Shown here piece after piece: positions 48,761 through 59,600 of a stretch of DNA of 64,000 bases (position 1 is its first letter; each line of letters opens with the position of its first letter). The stretch lies in assembly GCA_958295735.1 (NCBI GenBank), contig OY282369.1, positions 2,952,983-3,016,982 on the forward strand. The letters are read 5' to 3'. This DNA comes from an uncultured Candidatus Cenarchaeum sp. Lineage in GTDB: Archaea; Thermoproteota; Nitrososphaeria; Nitrososphaerales; Nitrosopumilaceae. Made by a program: the position numbers and the translations under genes. Below the pieces are notes generated by a model. It was not told the DNA's origin. It did not search any database and was given only the letters and a program-made list of their open reading frames with translations.

Positions 48761-50218
48761 CTACGGGGCGGCCGGCGCCCCGCGGCGGGGCTGCCCGGCC
48801 TTGCCCCCCGCGAACCCGGGATCGATGCCGAGCGGCGAATAGTCGCCCGTGTGGCACGTGAAGCACATGGAAGAGCGCGGGATCCCGACGGCCGCGGCGA
48901 GGTTCTCGGCGTCGTTGTACCCGAGGAAGTCGGCCCCGATGTCCGAGCGCACCTTCTCCACGACCTCCCCCTCGGACATGCCCCTGCCGCCGTCGTGCGC
49001 GGCGAGCTCCTCCCGGGACGGGAAGTCGATCCCCGCGTAGCACGGGAACCGTATCGTGGGGTACGTCACCAGCATGCTTATCCGCCGCGCGCCGGACCGC
49101 CTCAGCGCCTTTATGATGGCGCGCGAGCTGGTCCCCCTCACCAGGCTGTCGTCCACGACCACCACGTGCCGCCCTTCTATTATCTCGCGTATGGGTATTA
49201 TCCACCGGTTGATCTCCACGCGGTCGCTCTGGTGCGGCTCGATAAAGCTGCGCAGCGGCCCCTTCTTGCTGTACCTGTCCTTCAGCAGCCCCTCGTCGAA
49301 GGGGATGCCGAGCTCCTGCGCGTAGCCCAGGGCGGCCGGCCGCGCCGAGTCCGGGACGGGCACCACCAGGTCGGCGCCCCGCAGCGGGAACTTCCTGGCG
49401 AGGAACTGCCCTATCCTCTTGCGGGCCACGTACACGTTGGCGCCCTCCATCCTGCTGGACGGGTGCGCAAAGTACGTGAACTCGAAGGAGCAGTGGGCCC
49501 GCCCCGCGTCCTCCGAGAAGGACTCCGAGGCGGCCCCCGCCCCGTCCAGTTTCAGGAGCTCGCCGGGCCTGACGTTCCTGTCCAGGGAGGCCCCTATGGC
49601 CGAGAGCGCCGACGACTCGGAGGCCACCACCATGGCGCCGTCGGGCCTGGAGCCGAGCACCATCGGCCTGAAGCCCTTCGGGTCCCTGGCTGCATAGACG
49701 GCCCCCCCGTCCGACAGGAACGCAAAGCAGTACGAGCCGACCATCTCGCCCTTCAGGACGGACATGGCGGGGCCCATGCCGCCCTTTTCCTCCACCAGCG
49801 CGGCCAGCCGGCGGGCCGCCGCCAGCGTGTCGCTCGCGCTCTGCGGGGTGAAGGTGCAGCCGCCGGCCATCCCGGACAGTTCCGCGCCGTTGTTTATGGT
49901 CCCGTTGTGCGCCACGCACAGGCCCCCCACCTTCAGCGGCTGGGCGCACTCCAGGCCGCTCCCGCCCACCGTCGAATACCTGACGTGCCCGATGGCCGAG
50001 CGGGAGCGGTACTCGGCGGCCAGCCGGCGGAACTCGCGCGCCGAGTCCGAGACCAGCCCCGTCCTCCTCGCCGGCTCCTTCCCCGGCACGGCCAGCCCCC
50101 ACGCCTCCTGCCCCCTGTGCTGCAGCGCGCGCAGGGCGTCTATGGCCATCGGGACCGCGTTGGTCCCCTCCGCGCCGTATATCCCCACGACGCCGCAGTT
50201 CTCCCTGGCGCCGCCCAC
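48761..50218 (-). CDS. purF: Amidophosphoribosyltransferase (glutamine PRPP amidotransferase)
   Basis: A 485-residue enzyme for the committed step of purine synthesis, PRPP plus glutamine to phosphoribosylamine. The N-terminus MGGARENCGVVGIYG has a seven-residue propeptide before the Ntn nucleophile Cys8. The PRPP loop is VVVVDDSLVRGTSS. Cysteines in AHCSFEFTYFA, FPCYAGIDFPS and CFTCHTGDY match the four ligands of the [4Fe-4S] cluster in the Bacillus-type enzyme. The start GTG shares one base with the purL stop (TAGTG), so the genes are translationally coupled. It is the last gene of purS-purQ-purL-purF. Confidence 0.96.
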   Translation of the reverse strand: MGGARENCGVVGIYGAEGTNAVPMAIDALRALQHRGQEAWGLAVPGKEPARRTGLVSDSAREFRRLAAEYRSRSAIGHVRYSTVGGSGLECAQPLKVGGLCVAHNGTINNGAELSGMAGGCTFTPQSASDTLAAARRLAALVEEKGGMGPAMSVLKGEMVGSYCFAFLSDGGAVYAARDPKGFRPMVLGSRPDGAMVVASESSALSAIGASLDRNVRPGELLKLDGAGAASESFSEDAGRAHCSFEFTYFAHPSSRMEGANVYVARKRIGQFLARKFPLRGADLVVPVPDSARPAALGYAQELGIPFDEGLLKDRYSKKGPLRSFIEPHQSDRVEINRWIIPIREIIEGRHVVVVDDSLVRGTSSRAIIKALRRSGARRISMLVTYPTIRFPCYAGIDFPSREELAAHDGGRGMSEGEVVEKVRSDIGADFLGYNDAENLAAAVGIPRSSMCFTCHTGDYSPLGIDPGFAGGKAGQPRRGAPAAP

Positions 50219-52450
50219 TACCGCCCCCCCCAGGGCGGCCGGCGCCAGGCCCGCGACGCCTCCGCGGAGGGTATCGAGGCCTCGCCGCCCTCCAGCCCGC
50301 CCCCCCCGAACCGCACGTGTTCCCCGCCGAACCGGCCTATCCGGGCCCACCGCAGCCCCCCGCTCCCGGCCAGCAGGGCTTCCAGTCTCGCGGGGTCCCG
50401 CGCGGCCAGCAGGTACCGCGAGTGCGTCTCGGAGAACATGAGGCCGGCCGGGGAGGGGGGGCCCGAACGGGGGACGAGGCCCAGGTCCACCGAGCAGCCC
50501 GCCGGGGGCGGATCGCCCGGGGCGCCGCGCACGCACATCTCCACGACCGCGGCCGCCAGCCCCCCCTTGGAGCAGTCGTGGGCGGCCCCGGCCAGCCCCG
50601 CCCGCACGGCGGAGAGCACGGCCGCCGAGGCGGCCGCCGAGGCGGCCGCATCCACGCGGGGGACGCGCCCCCCCGCGAGCCCCCGCGCCGCCAAGTATTC
50701 CGAGCCGCCCAGCTCCCCCGGGTCCGTCGGCCCCACCGCGAGCAGCGCGTCCCCGTCCCGCGGCCGCCGCGGCCCCAGCGGGGCCTCGCCCTTCCCGGTC
50801 AGCCCCAGCACGCACACGACGGGGGTCGGCCGTATGGGGCCCCGCGGCGTCCCGTTGTAAAAGCTGACCTTGCCGCCCACGCACGGCACCCCGGAGGCGC
50901 GGCCGTACTCCGACAGGCCGCGGATCGACTCCAGGAACGACCAAAAGACCGCGGGGTCCCCGGGATCGCCGAACTGGAGGTGGTCCACCATCCCGGCCGG
51001 CGCGGCGCCCGCGCACACCACGTTGCGGCAGGCCTCCTCGAAGCATCCGGCCGCGCCCCTGCGCGGATCCGCGGCGCAGTGCAGCGGGTTTCCCGTCCAT
51101 CGACACGGCGAGATGCCTGCCGTTGTCCAGCCGGAGCGCCGCCGCGTCCCCGCCCGGCCCGACCGCGGTCCGCAGCCCCACCCCCCAGTCGTACGCGCCG
51201 TGCGCCCACTCGCTGGAGCGCACGTTCGGGGACGCCAGCAGGGCGCGCAGCGCCTCCGAGGCCCCGCCGGCCGAGGTTGGGAGCGGGGGCGGGGCCGCAC
51301 GGGGGGGGGCGGGCGGCTTTTCCGCCCTCCTGCGCGCGGGCGGCGCGTTGGCCAGCAGCCGCGCCGGGATGCTGGCCAGCACATTCCCGGCGCCGTCCCG
51401 CACCCGCACCAGCCCGTGCCCCGCGGCCTCCCCTATCACCGACCAGCGCACGCCGAGCCTCCCGCATATGCCCCCGAGCTCCCCGACCGCGCCGGGCCGC
51501 GCCACCACCAGCATCCGCTCCTGCGACTCGGAGACCATCACCTCGGCGGGCGACATGCCCGGCTCCCGCGCGTGGACGGCGGACGCGTCCACGTCGATCC
51601 CGACGGAGAGCGCGTCGGCCGCCTCCGACACGGCGCAGGCCAGCCCGCCCCCGCCCACGTCCTTCACGGCCCGCACGATCCCGGCGGCGCGGGCCTCCAG
51701 CACCGCCTCGATGACGAGCTTTTCGGCGAACGGGTCGGGCACCTGCACGGCCGCCCTGTCCCCCCCGCCGCGCAGCGCGCCGGAGGCGAACTGCGAGCCC
51801 CCCATGCCGTCCCTGCCGGTCGGGCCCCCCAGCAGCACGACGGCATCGCCGGGCCCCGCCTCGTTCCGCACGAGCCGGTCCCTCCTGCCGAAGCCGACGG
51901 CGGCCACGTCCACCACGGCGTACCCCGCGTACGACGGGTCGAAGGCGATCTCCCCCCCCACCGTCGGCACGCCTATGCAGTTGCCGTAGTCTGACACGCC
52001 GGCCGCGGCGCCCCTGAGCAGCCACGCCGCGCGGGGGTCTGACATGGGATCGCCGAAGCGCAGCCCGTCCAGCACGGCTATCGGGCGCGTGCCGGACGAC
52101 AGTATGTCGCGCACCACCCCGCCGACCCCGGTCGCCGCCCCCCCGCGCGGCTCGACGGCCGACGGGTGGTTGTGGCTCTCTATGTGCACGGTAACGACGT
52201 AGCCGTCCCCCGCGTCCAGTATGCCCGAGTCGTGCCCGCTCATGCGGAGCGCCAGCGGGCCCTCCCGCGGGAGCTCCCGCAGGTGCTCCCTCGACGACTT
52301 GTACGAGCAGTGCTCCGACCACTCCGCCTCGGCCATGCGCAGCTCCAGGTATGTAGGCTCCCGCCCCAGCCCGGCCGCCAGCAGCCCCAGCTCCCTCGCG
52401 TCCAGCGCCGCGCGGCGGGCCGGCGCCGCCGCCGGGCCTGCGGGCGTCAG
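50218..52450 (-). CDS. purL: FGAM synthase large subunit PurL, with a one-base frameshift
   Basis: About 744 residues of the ATP-dependent subunit converting FGAR to FGAM with ammonia from PurQ. Motifs: LGREPTYLEL, EWSEHCSYKSSREH, ESHNHPSAVEP, SSGTRPIAVLDGLRFG, KDVGGGGLA and, after the shift, DCSKGGLAAAVVEM. At 51089-51091 the minus strand has GGGAAACCC where one A fewer gives the conserved VSMDGNPLHC; the extra base moves the second half (DPRRGAAGCFEEACRNVV to the TAG at 50218) into another frame. Sequencing error or a true mutation cannot be told apart here. No ATG, GTG or TTG precedes the family start; CTG at 52450 overlaps the purQ stop (CTGA) and is the best candidate. Confidence 0.9.
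51089..51091 (-). other. Site of the purL frameshift
   Basis: A three-base T run (plus strand) between GGG and CCC. Upstream the frame reads LAVSMDGK, downstream the adjoining frame reads NPLHCAADPRRG. Deleting one T joins them into the expected DGNPLHC. Confidence 0.9.
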
Positions 52451-53148
52451 GCCGCCGCCGCCCCCCCGCAGGCGGCCGCCAGCGACCGGAACAGCAGCGA
52501 CGCGGGGCCGCAGCCCAGCGGGTTCACGCCGGGCTCGGCGGCCCGCTCCGGGTGCGGCATCATCCCCAGCACGTTCCCCTCCTCGCTGCAGACGCCGGCT
52601 ATCCCGCCGGACGAGCCGTTCAGGGCCGCCCCGCCCGCGTACCGGAACGCCACCTGCCCGTTCCTCCGCAGGCGCTCCAGCGTCTCCCCGTCCGCGTAGT
52701 ACCGCCCCTCGCCGTTGGCCGACTGGACGGGCACGCGCGCGCCGGGGCGGTACATGGAGGTGAACGGCGTGGAGCAGTTCTCCGCTATTATCTCGGTCCA
52801 CCCGCACCTGAACCGCGGCGGGTCGTTCCGGAGCAGCGCCCCGGGCAGCATGCCGGCCTCCGCGAGCACCTGGAAGCCGTTGCAGACGCCCAGGACGGGG
52901 GCGCCGGCGGCGGCCATCCTCCTAACGTCCGCCATGACGGGGCTGCGCGCGGCGATGGCGCCGGCCCGCAGCCTGTCGCCGTACGAGAAGCCCCCCGGCA
53001 GCACGACGGCATCCGGGGCGCCGGCCCCGGCGGGCAGGCCCTTCGCGTGCCACACGAGCCCCGCGTCGAGCCCGAAGACGTCGCGCAGCACGTGGAGCAT
53101 GTCGCGATCGCAGTTGCTGCCAGGAAACACGACGATCCCGACCCTCAC
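52447..53148 (-). CDS. purQ: FGAM synthase glutaminase subunit
   Basis: A 233-residue class I glutamine amidotransferase that supplies ammonia to PurL. It has the oxyanion-side VVLPGGFSYGD, the nucleophile elbow GVCNGFQVL (Cys near residue 88), and the His-Glu pair in MMPHPERA near the C-terminus. It starts at a GTG (53148) 25 nt after a TATA-like ATTAAATAA that overlaps the purS stop, so it may have its own leaderless promoter as well as being read from purS. The stop overlaps the purL start by two bases. Confidence 0.95.
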   Translation of the reverse strand: MRVGIVVFPGSNCDRDMLHVLRDVFGLDAGLVWHAKGLPAGAGAPDAVVLPGGFSYGDRLRAGAIAARSPVMADVRRMAAAGAPVLGVCNGFQVLAEAGMLPGALLRNDPPRFRCGWTEIIAENCSTPFTSMYRPGARVPVQSANGEGRYYADGETLERLRRNGQVAFRYAGGAALNGSSGGIAGVCSEEGNVLGMMPHPERAAEPGVNPLGCGPASLLFRSLAAACGGAAAA

Positions 53149-53166
53149 GCGCGCCGGCCGGCCGCG

Positions 53167-53176
53167 GCTTATTTAA
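53167..53176 (-). promoter_or_regulatory. Internal promoter for purQ-purL-purF
   Basis: Minus-strand ATTAAATAAG between purS and purQ, with the purQ GTG 19-28 nt downstream. This is the standard archaeal TATA spacing for a leaderless start. Confidence 0.55.
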
Positions 53177-53467
53177 TCACTGAGGTCCGCCGGGGCCGGC
53201 CGCGGCCACCGAGATCCTGCTCACCGCGGGGTTGTACACGCGGAGATCGTCGCACATGCGGCGCGCCGCCTCCTCGGCGGAGGAGGCGGAGGCGGCCCGC
53301 ACCCCGAGTTTGAGCATCTTGGCCGTGCGCACCCACTCCACCGACGAGGCCTCCCAGCCCCGCCCCGCCCCCCCGTTCATCACCAGATCCTCCAGTATGG
53401 TGGAGCCCTCCGGATCGCCCACGCCGGGCCTGTTCTCTATCACCACGCGCACCTCGAAGACGGGCAT
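53177..53467 (-). CDS. purS: FGAM synthase small subunit
   Basis: A 96-residue protein that bridges PurL and PurQ in the three-part FGAM synthase. It has the typical opening FEVRVVIENRPGVGDPEGSTI, a long central part, and a closing MCDDLRVYNPAVSRISV. It is slightly longer than many PurS (about 80) because of the segment around VMNGGAGRGWEASSVEWVRT. The ATG at 53467 sits 25-30 nt after TTTATTG (53491-53497). First gene of the purSQLF cluster. Confidence 0.93.
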   Translation of the reverse strand: MPVFEVRVVIENRPGVGDPEGSTILEDLVMNGGAGRGWEASSVEWVRTAKMLKLGVRAASASSAEEAARRMCDDLRVYNPAVSRISVAAAGPGGPQ

Positions 53468-53490
53468 CGCGGGGGCGCGCGCGTATGGTG

Positions 53491-53498
53491 CAATAAAC
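53491..53498 (-). promoter_or_regulatory. TATA box of the purSQLF cluster
   Basis: Minus-strand GTTTATTG, the only AT-rich stretch between purS and the giant gene. It lies 24-31 nt from the purS ATG. Confidence 0.65.
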
Positions 53499-53638
53499 GC
53501 TTGCGCCGGGCGGGCGCGGGGCCGGCGCCCCCCCCCCCCCCCGCGGCGCCCCGCGCCCGAGCCGGCCCGGGCGGGGAGCCTCCCCGCCGCCGGCGTCGGC
53601 CCCGAGCCGGTCCGGGCGCGGGGGGGGGGGCGCCGGCC

Positions 53639-56600
53639 TCACACGCAGTTGGCGACGAACGTGACGGTCTGCGATATGGTGTCGGCCTCGAGCGTGTCCA
53701 GATCCCCCAAGTTGATCCGGAAGTCGACGTCCACGCTGCCGCCCGGCGGCGTCCCGCCCGGTATCGCCGTATCCGCGGCCAGCGGGGTCGAGTCGGCCGG
53801 CCTGGGGGAGGCGCCGCCCAGGCCCACGGCCATCTCCGTGTACGAGAACGGCAGCGGTCCCGGCAGGGGGGCGCCGTCCCTGAACTGCGTCCAGTCCGTG
53901 GCGGACACGGACACCGCGGGCATCGGGCCGGTTCCTATGTTCGTCACGGTCTGCCGCGCCGGCCTGCTCGTGCTCCCCGCGGACAGCTCGGGGAGGGCGA
54001 GCGCCGACTTTTCCAGATCTATCCCGCACGCGTCCAGGCCCCGGAGCAGCTCTGGGGCCCGCGCCCACTCCGCCGATGCGTCGGACACGGACCATATGCC
54101 GTACGTCACGGGCAGCCGCAGGTCGCCGTTCCCGTCCATGCCCGTGCGGCCGAGCGGGCCGCCTTCCAAGTTGGCCGCTCCCGCTATATTGCCCCCCGCG
54201 AGGGACGGGTCGCCCCCGGCCCCCACCAGGGCGCCGCCCAGCGCGCGGACGGCCTCGTACGCGGCGTAGGCCGGCGTGGCAGACGCGGCGGGGACCAGCG
54301 GGGCCGCGATGCGGTCGATGTAGTCCGTCATGCTATTGCGCTCCACGGCGAACTGGACGGCGGACAGCCGCGTATCGCGGGCCAGCTGTATAGCCGCCGC
54401 ATCGGCCGTTATGGCGGGGGACGCGGCCACCCCGCTCCCCGCGCCGGCCCCCGCGCCGCCGACGGCGAACCATGCCGACCTCTCCCGTATGGCGCCGCCC
54501 GCCGGCGCGCTGCCGGCCATCGCCGCGAGCTCCGCATCCGAGCCCATATACACGACGGCGACGCTCCTGGCCGTCCCGCTCCCGGCGGCCGCCGCCACGG
54601 CGGTTTCTACGGGCGCGGCCGCCGCGCCGCCGCCGCCCGCAACGAACTCTACGGGCTCGCCGAAGGATATCCCGAGCGGCCCTATGTCCGATTCCAGCGA
54701 TTCCAGCAGGCCGTAATCTGGGCCGTGCAGGCCGGCCTGCACCACGGGGACTATGGCGCCGTACCCGCCCCGCGCCACCTCCGTCGCGAGCGCCCTGGCC
54801 ATGTGCGCCGCGCCGGGCTCCATTCGGAATATGGGATCGCCCCCTACGGCAAGCGAGCGCGCCGCCGACGAGTGCGATATTATGGTGATGCCGTTCTCCG
54901 AGGCGTACCCGGCCATGCCGGCCAGCGCCGTATCGGAGGCCGGGCCCACGTACAGTGAGGGGCCGCTCCCGCCGCCGTGCGCCCCGCGGAGCGCCGCCGC
55001 GCCGGAGGCGCCCGCCGGGAGATCGTGCTCGGACACGCTGACGTAGAACTGGTAGCCGCGCTCCTCCGAGACGGCGTTGAAGGCGGCGGCCCCCAGCCTC
55101 GCCGCCCCCATGGAGGGGTCGCCGGCGCCGCGCGCGAACACGCCCACCTGCACGGGCTGCTTGCCGGCCTGCCCGGTCCCGTCGGGCCCGCCGGTGTACT
55201 TTGTGCCGGGATTCTCGACGGGGTTCCCGAAGGCGTCCGTGACGTTCGCGGACAGGTCGAATCCCACGGCGGAGCCGGCCGCGGCGGTCGTGCTCGCGTT
55301 CGCGTTCCACGATATTATCACGTTGTTCCCGAACGCGGCCGCCTCGGAGGCGCCGCCGCGGTTCCCCGCTACCGCGGCGCCGTCCACCGTGATGTTCGCG
55401 TAGTGGGAGGGGACGGCAAGCACCGGCTCCGAATAGACGGCGGCTATAGAGCTGCCGTTCAGCACGAATGCCAGCAGGAAGGTCGGGCGGTCGGGATCGC
55501 GCGCGACGTCCAGCGGCGCCCGCTCCGGCGCGTGCGCCGAGCGGCCGTCGGTGACGAAGCCGGCGGGCAGCAGCAGCGTGGTGGACTCTAGATCCGAGAA
55601 CGCGGTCGCGTCCAGCGCCGCCCGCGCCCGGTCGGACACGAGAAGCACGAAGGTCCTGTCCCCCGCGCTGCCGGACTCTACGGATATGACGTCGTCGGCG
55701 GACAGGGAGACCGAGGCATCGCCTCCCCAGCTCCGGCCGCGGATCTCGATCATTCCGGGGAACGATTCCGCGCCGGGCGCGGTCGTGGCCTCGTCGAACG
55801 TTATGACGAGCCGGCCCGCGGCGGCGCCGGCCGGCGCCAGGTTGAACGCCGCCGCGGCGAGGCGCGGGGGCGAGGTATCCGGCGCGTACGCGAGCGGTGC
55901 GTCCGACTGGCCCGGCGCGTACGAGTTGCCCGGCGCGTCCGACACGAAGGCGGCGGGCAGCTCTATGGCGGCGGATCCCAGGTCCGCCGCGTTGAGCTCT
56001 ATACGCTTGGCGCCCGTTATGTCCAGCGCGAACGTCGCGTCCCCCGCGCGTCCCGATGCCACGGAGGGAACGTCGCTGCCGGACAGCGCCACCCCCCCGC
56101 CGTCGCCTCGTATTATAATCTCCCCGGACAGCGGCGCGGCCGGCGCGGTTGCAACCGCCTCGTCAAACTCGAGGGTAAGCAGGCCGTTCTCTCCTGCAGT
56201 CAGGTCAAGCACGGCGGATGCGAGCACGGGGGCCTGGCCGTCCGCCAGCGCCTGCCGGTACGCCGTGCCGTTGCCGATGTGGTTGCCCGAGGGATCCGTC
56301 AGCGCGGCCTGGTCTATGGTCACGGTGCCGGTGGCGTCGCGCGCCGCGGGATCGCCGTCGAACTGTATGGTGTGGGTGGCGGTGCCGTTGCCCTGCAGCT
56401 CGCCGATCGGCTGGCGCGCCGTGCCGCCTATGACAATTGCGCTGTACGGCGAGCCCACGGCGTTCGCGGCTTCGCTGTAGCGTATGGTTGCCTGCAGGGG
56501 GCCGGTGATCGCGGCCGACAGAACGGTCGCGTTTGTGCCCGGGCGCGCGCCGTTGTATTCTATCAAGAACTGCGCCGCCGCGGTGTTGTTGTTTCCGCCC

Positions 56601-59600
56601 GCATCCGCGGCCACGTTTGCCGGGACGTCGACCGTCACGGTCCCGTTGGCCGAGGGCGAGACGGCAAAGGTGTACGTCGTGGCGTTGACGGCAACGAAGC
56701 TGCCCTCGTCGATGCCGGTGGCGGCTCCCGAGATCTCGATGCCGCTCGCGTTGAACCCGGTGACGGGCCTGTCGAACGTTACCGTGAAAGCGATCGGCGA
56801 CTCGCTGGTCGGGCCCGGCCCCGCGTCGGAAGTGATTGTAGGGACAGGGGGCTGGGGAGCGGCAGGGGGCGCGCCGTTGTATTCTATCAAGAACTGCGCC
56901 GCCGCGGTGTTGTTGTTTCCGCCCGCATCCGCGGCCACGTTTGCCGGGACGTCGACCGTCACGGTCCCGTTGGCCGAGGGCGAGACGGCAAAGGTGTACG
57001 TCGTGGCGTTGACGGCAACGAAGCTGCCCTCGTCGATGCCGGTGGCGGCTCCCGAGATCTCGATGCCGCTCGCGTTGAACCCGGTGACGGGCCTGTCGAA
57101 CGTTACCGTGAAAGCGATCGGCGACTCGCTGGTCGGGCCCGGCCCCGCGTCGGAAGTGATTGTAGGGACAGGGGGCTGGGGAGCGGCAGGGGGCGCGCCG
57201 TTGTATTCTATCGAGAACTGCGCCGCCGCGGTGTTGTTGTTTCCGCCCGCATCCGCGGCCACGTTTGCCGGGACGTCGACCGTCACGGTCCCGTTGGCCG
57301 AGGGCGAGACGGCAAAGGTGTACGTCTTGTTGTCGGCGGTCGCAAAGCTGCCCGCGTCGATGCCGGTGGCGGCGCCCGAGATCACGACGTCCCCGGCCTC
57401 GAACCCGGTGACGGGCCTGGTAAAGTTCACCGTGAATGCGATCGGCGGCTCGCTGGTCGGGCCCGGCCCCGCGCCGGACGTGATTGTCGGGATCAGTGCC
57501 GAGGTGTCGCGCGTTATCGAGAGCCGTTCCGCCGCGTCGTTGTCGTTGCCGGCCAGATCCCGCGCCGCGCCCGCCGGGACGTCGACCAGTATCGTGCCGT
57601 CTGACGTCAGCGCGACGACGAAGGTGTACGTCATGTTGTCGGCAGTCGTGAGGTTGCCCGCGCCGCCGTGCTCGGCGGTGCCCGTGATCGCGATGCCGCT
57701 CGCGTTGAACCCGGCGACCGTGTCGCTGAACCTCACCGTGAAGGTGATCGCCGAGGCGTTGGTCGGGCTGCCCTGATCGGCAGTGACCGTCGTGCTCGGG
57801 CCCTCGGTGTCGTACGTCACGGACAGGTCCGCCGCGGGGCTGGGGTTGCCCAGCGCATCCCGCACCGCGTTCGGGGCGACCTCGACCGTCACTGTCCCGT
57901 CCGTGGTCGGCGCGACGGTGAACGTGTACGCGGCGCCGGTGCCGTCAAAGTCGGCCACGGGGCCCGGATCGGCGTCGCCCGAGAGCGCGATGTGGGTGGC
58001 GTTGAACCCGGTGACGTTCTCGTCAAAGGTCACCGTGAAGTTGATCGGCGAAGCGTTGGTGTGGAGGCCCTGCGGGGACGCGACGGTCGGGATCGGGCCC
58101 GTCCTGTCTATCGTAATGCTCACGGTATTGGACTCGTTGCTCGGGTTCCCTGCCGCGTCCAGCACGCTGCCCGCAGGCATGGTTACCGTGAGCACGTCCC
58201 CGTCGGCCGGGCCCGTCACGTTGAACGCGTACTCTGTGTCGAATATGCTTACGGTGTGGTTGCCCCTATCGGACACGTATACGCGGCCCGCGCCGTCGGC
58301 CGCCACGCCGACCGGCCTGTTGAACGGGCCGGGGAGGTCGGCCACGTAGTTCCGGGCGGAGTCGAAGATCTTGGTCCTGTTGTTTCCCGTGTCGGCCACG
58401 TACACGTTGCCGGAACCGTCCGCCGCCACGCCGGCCGGCCTGTTGAACGGGCCGGGGAGGTCCGCGATGTAGTTCCTGTCGGGGCCGAATGCCAGGACGC
58501 GGTTGTTGTTCGTGTCGGCCACGTACACGTTGCCGGAACCGTCCACCGCCACGCCGGCCGGGAGCCTGAACGGGTTGCCTGGCGGCCCGGTGAGGTTGGC
58601 GACGGGCGCCCTTTCGGAGTCGAAGATCTGGACTACTGCCAGGGTCGTGTCGAGAACGTACACGTTGCCCGCGCCGTCGACCGCCACGGCGTCCGGCGAG
58701 TCGAGCGTGCCGGTGATGCCGGGCTGCCGGACCATGTCCGAGTCGAACACGCGGACGGTGTCGTTTATCACGTCGGTCACGTATATGTTGCCGGAACCGT
58801 CGACCGCGATGCCCCTCGGAGAGTGGAACGGGCCGGGGAGGGAGGCGGAGTGGTTCCCGGAGGAGTCGAACACCTGGACGCGGTTGTTGTTCGTGTCGGC
58901 CACGTAGATGTTGCCGGAGCCGTCCACCGCCACGCCGCTCGGGGCGTTGAATTTGGTGTTGTCCCTCAATGGCAGGAGGCCGCCAAAGCCGCCGAAGGTC
59001 GCGACGTGCTGCGGCGCCAGGCGCGGGTCCTGCACCGTCCCGGAAGAGGCGTCGATGGAAGATACATCGACGGCGGAGGCGCCCATGTCCTCGTCAAACT
59101 TGACGGTGAACGGCACCGCGTCCAAGCTGGCGGGGCCCGGCGCCGCCGCCGCGGCGATCGTCGGGGTCGGCGATGCGCCGTCGTACGTTATCCAGAACCT
59201 GGCCGCCTTTGTGCTGGGGCGGTCCAGGGCGTCCAGCGCCGCGCCGTCCGGGACGTCGACCCGCACGGTCCCGTCCGTAGATGGCTCGACGTCGAACGTG
59301 TACGTCGTGGCGCTGGCGTTTGTAAAGTTGGCCACGGGGCCCGGGTTGGCGTCGCCCGAGAGCGTGATGTTCCCTGCCGCGAACATGGTGACCGGCTTGT
59401 TGAAGGTGACCGTGAAGGAGATCGGCGATTCGCCGGTCGGGCTGGGCCGCGCGGCCGTGATTACGGGGATCGGGGCCGAGGCGTCGTATTCTATGGAGAA
59501 CCGTTCCGCCGCCGCGTTGTCGTTGCCCGCCCTGTCCTCCACCGCGCCCTCTGGAATGTCGACCTGTATGGTCCCGTCGGCCGTCGGCGAGACGCCGAAC

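Noticed and set aside
48761-52807. One 1,348-residue minus-strand protein
   Set aside because: It is purF plus the first part of purL linked through the frameshift and an out-of-frame stretch; the two enzymes have separate starts and stops.
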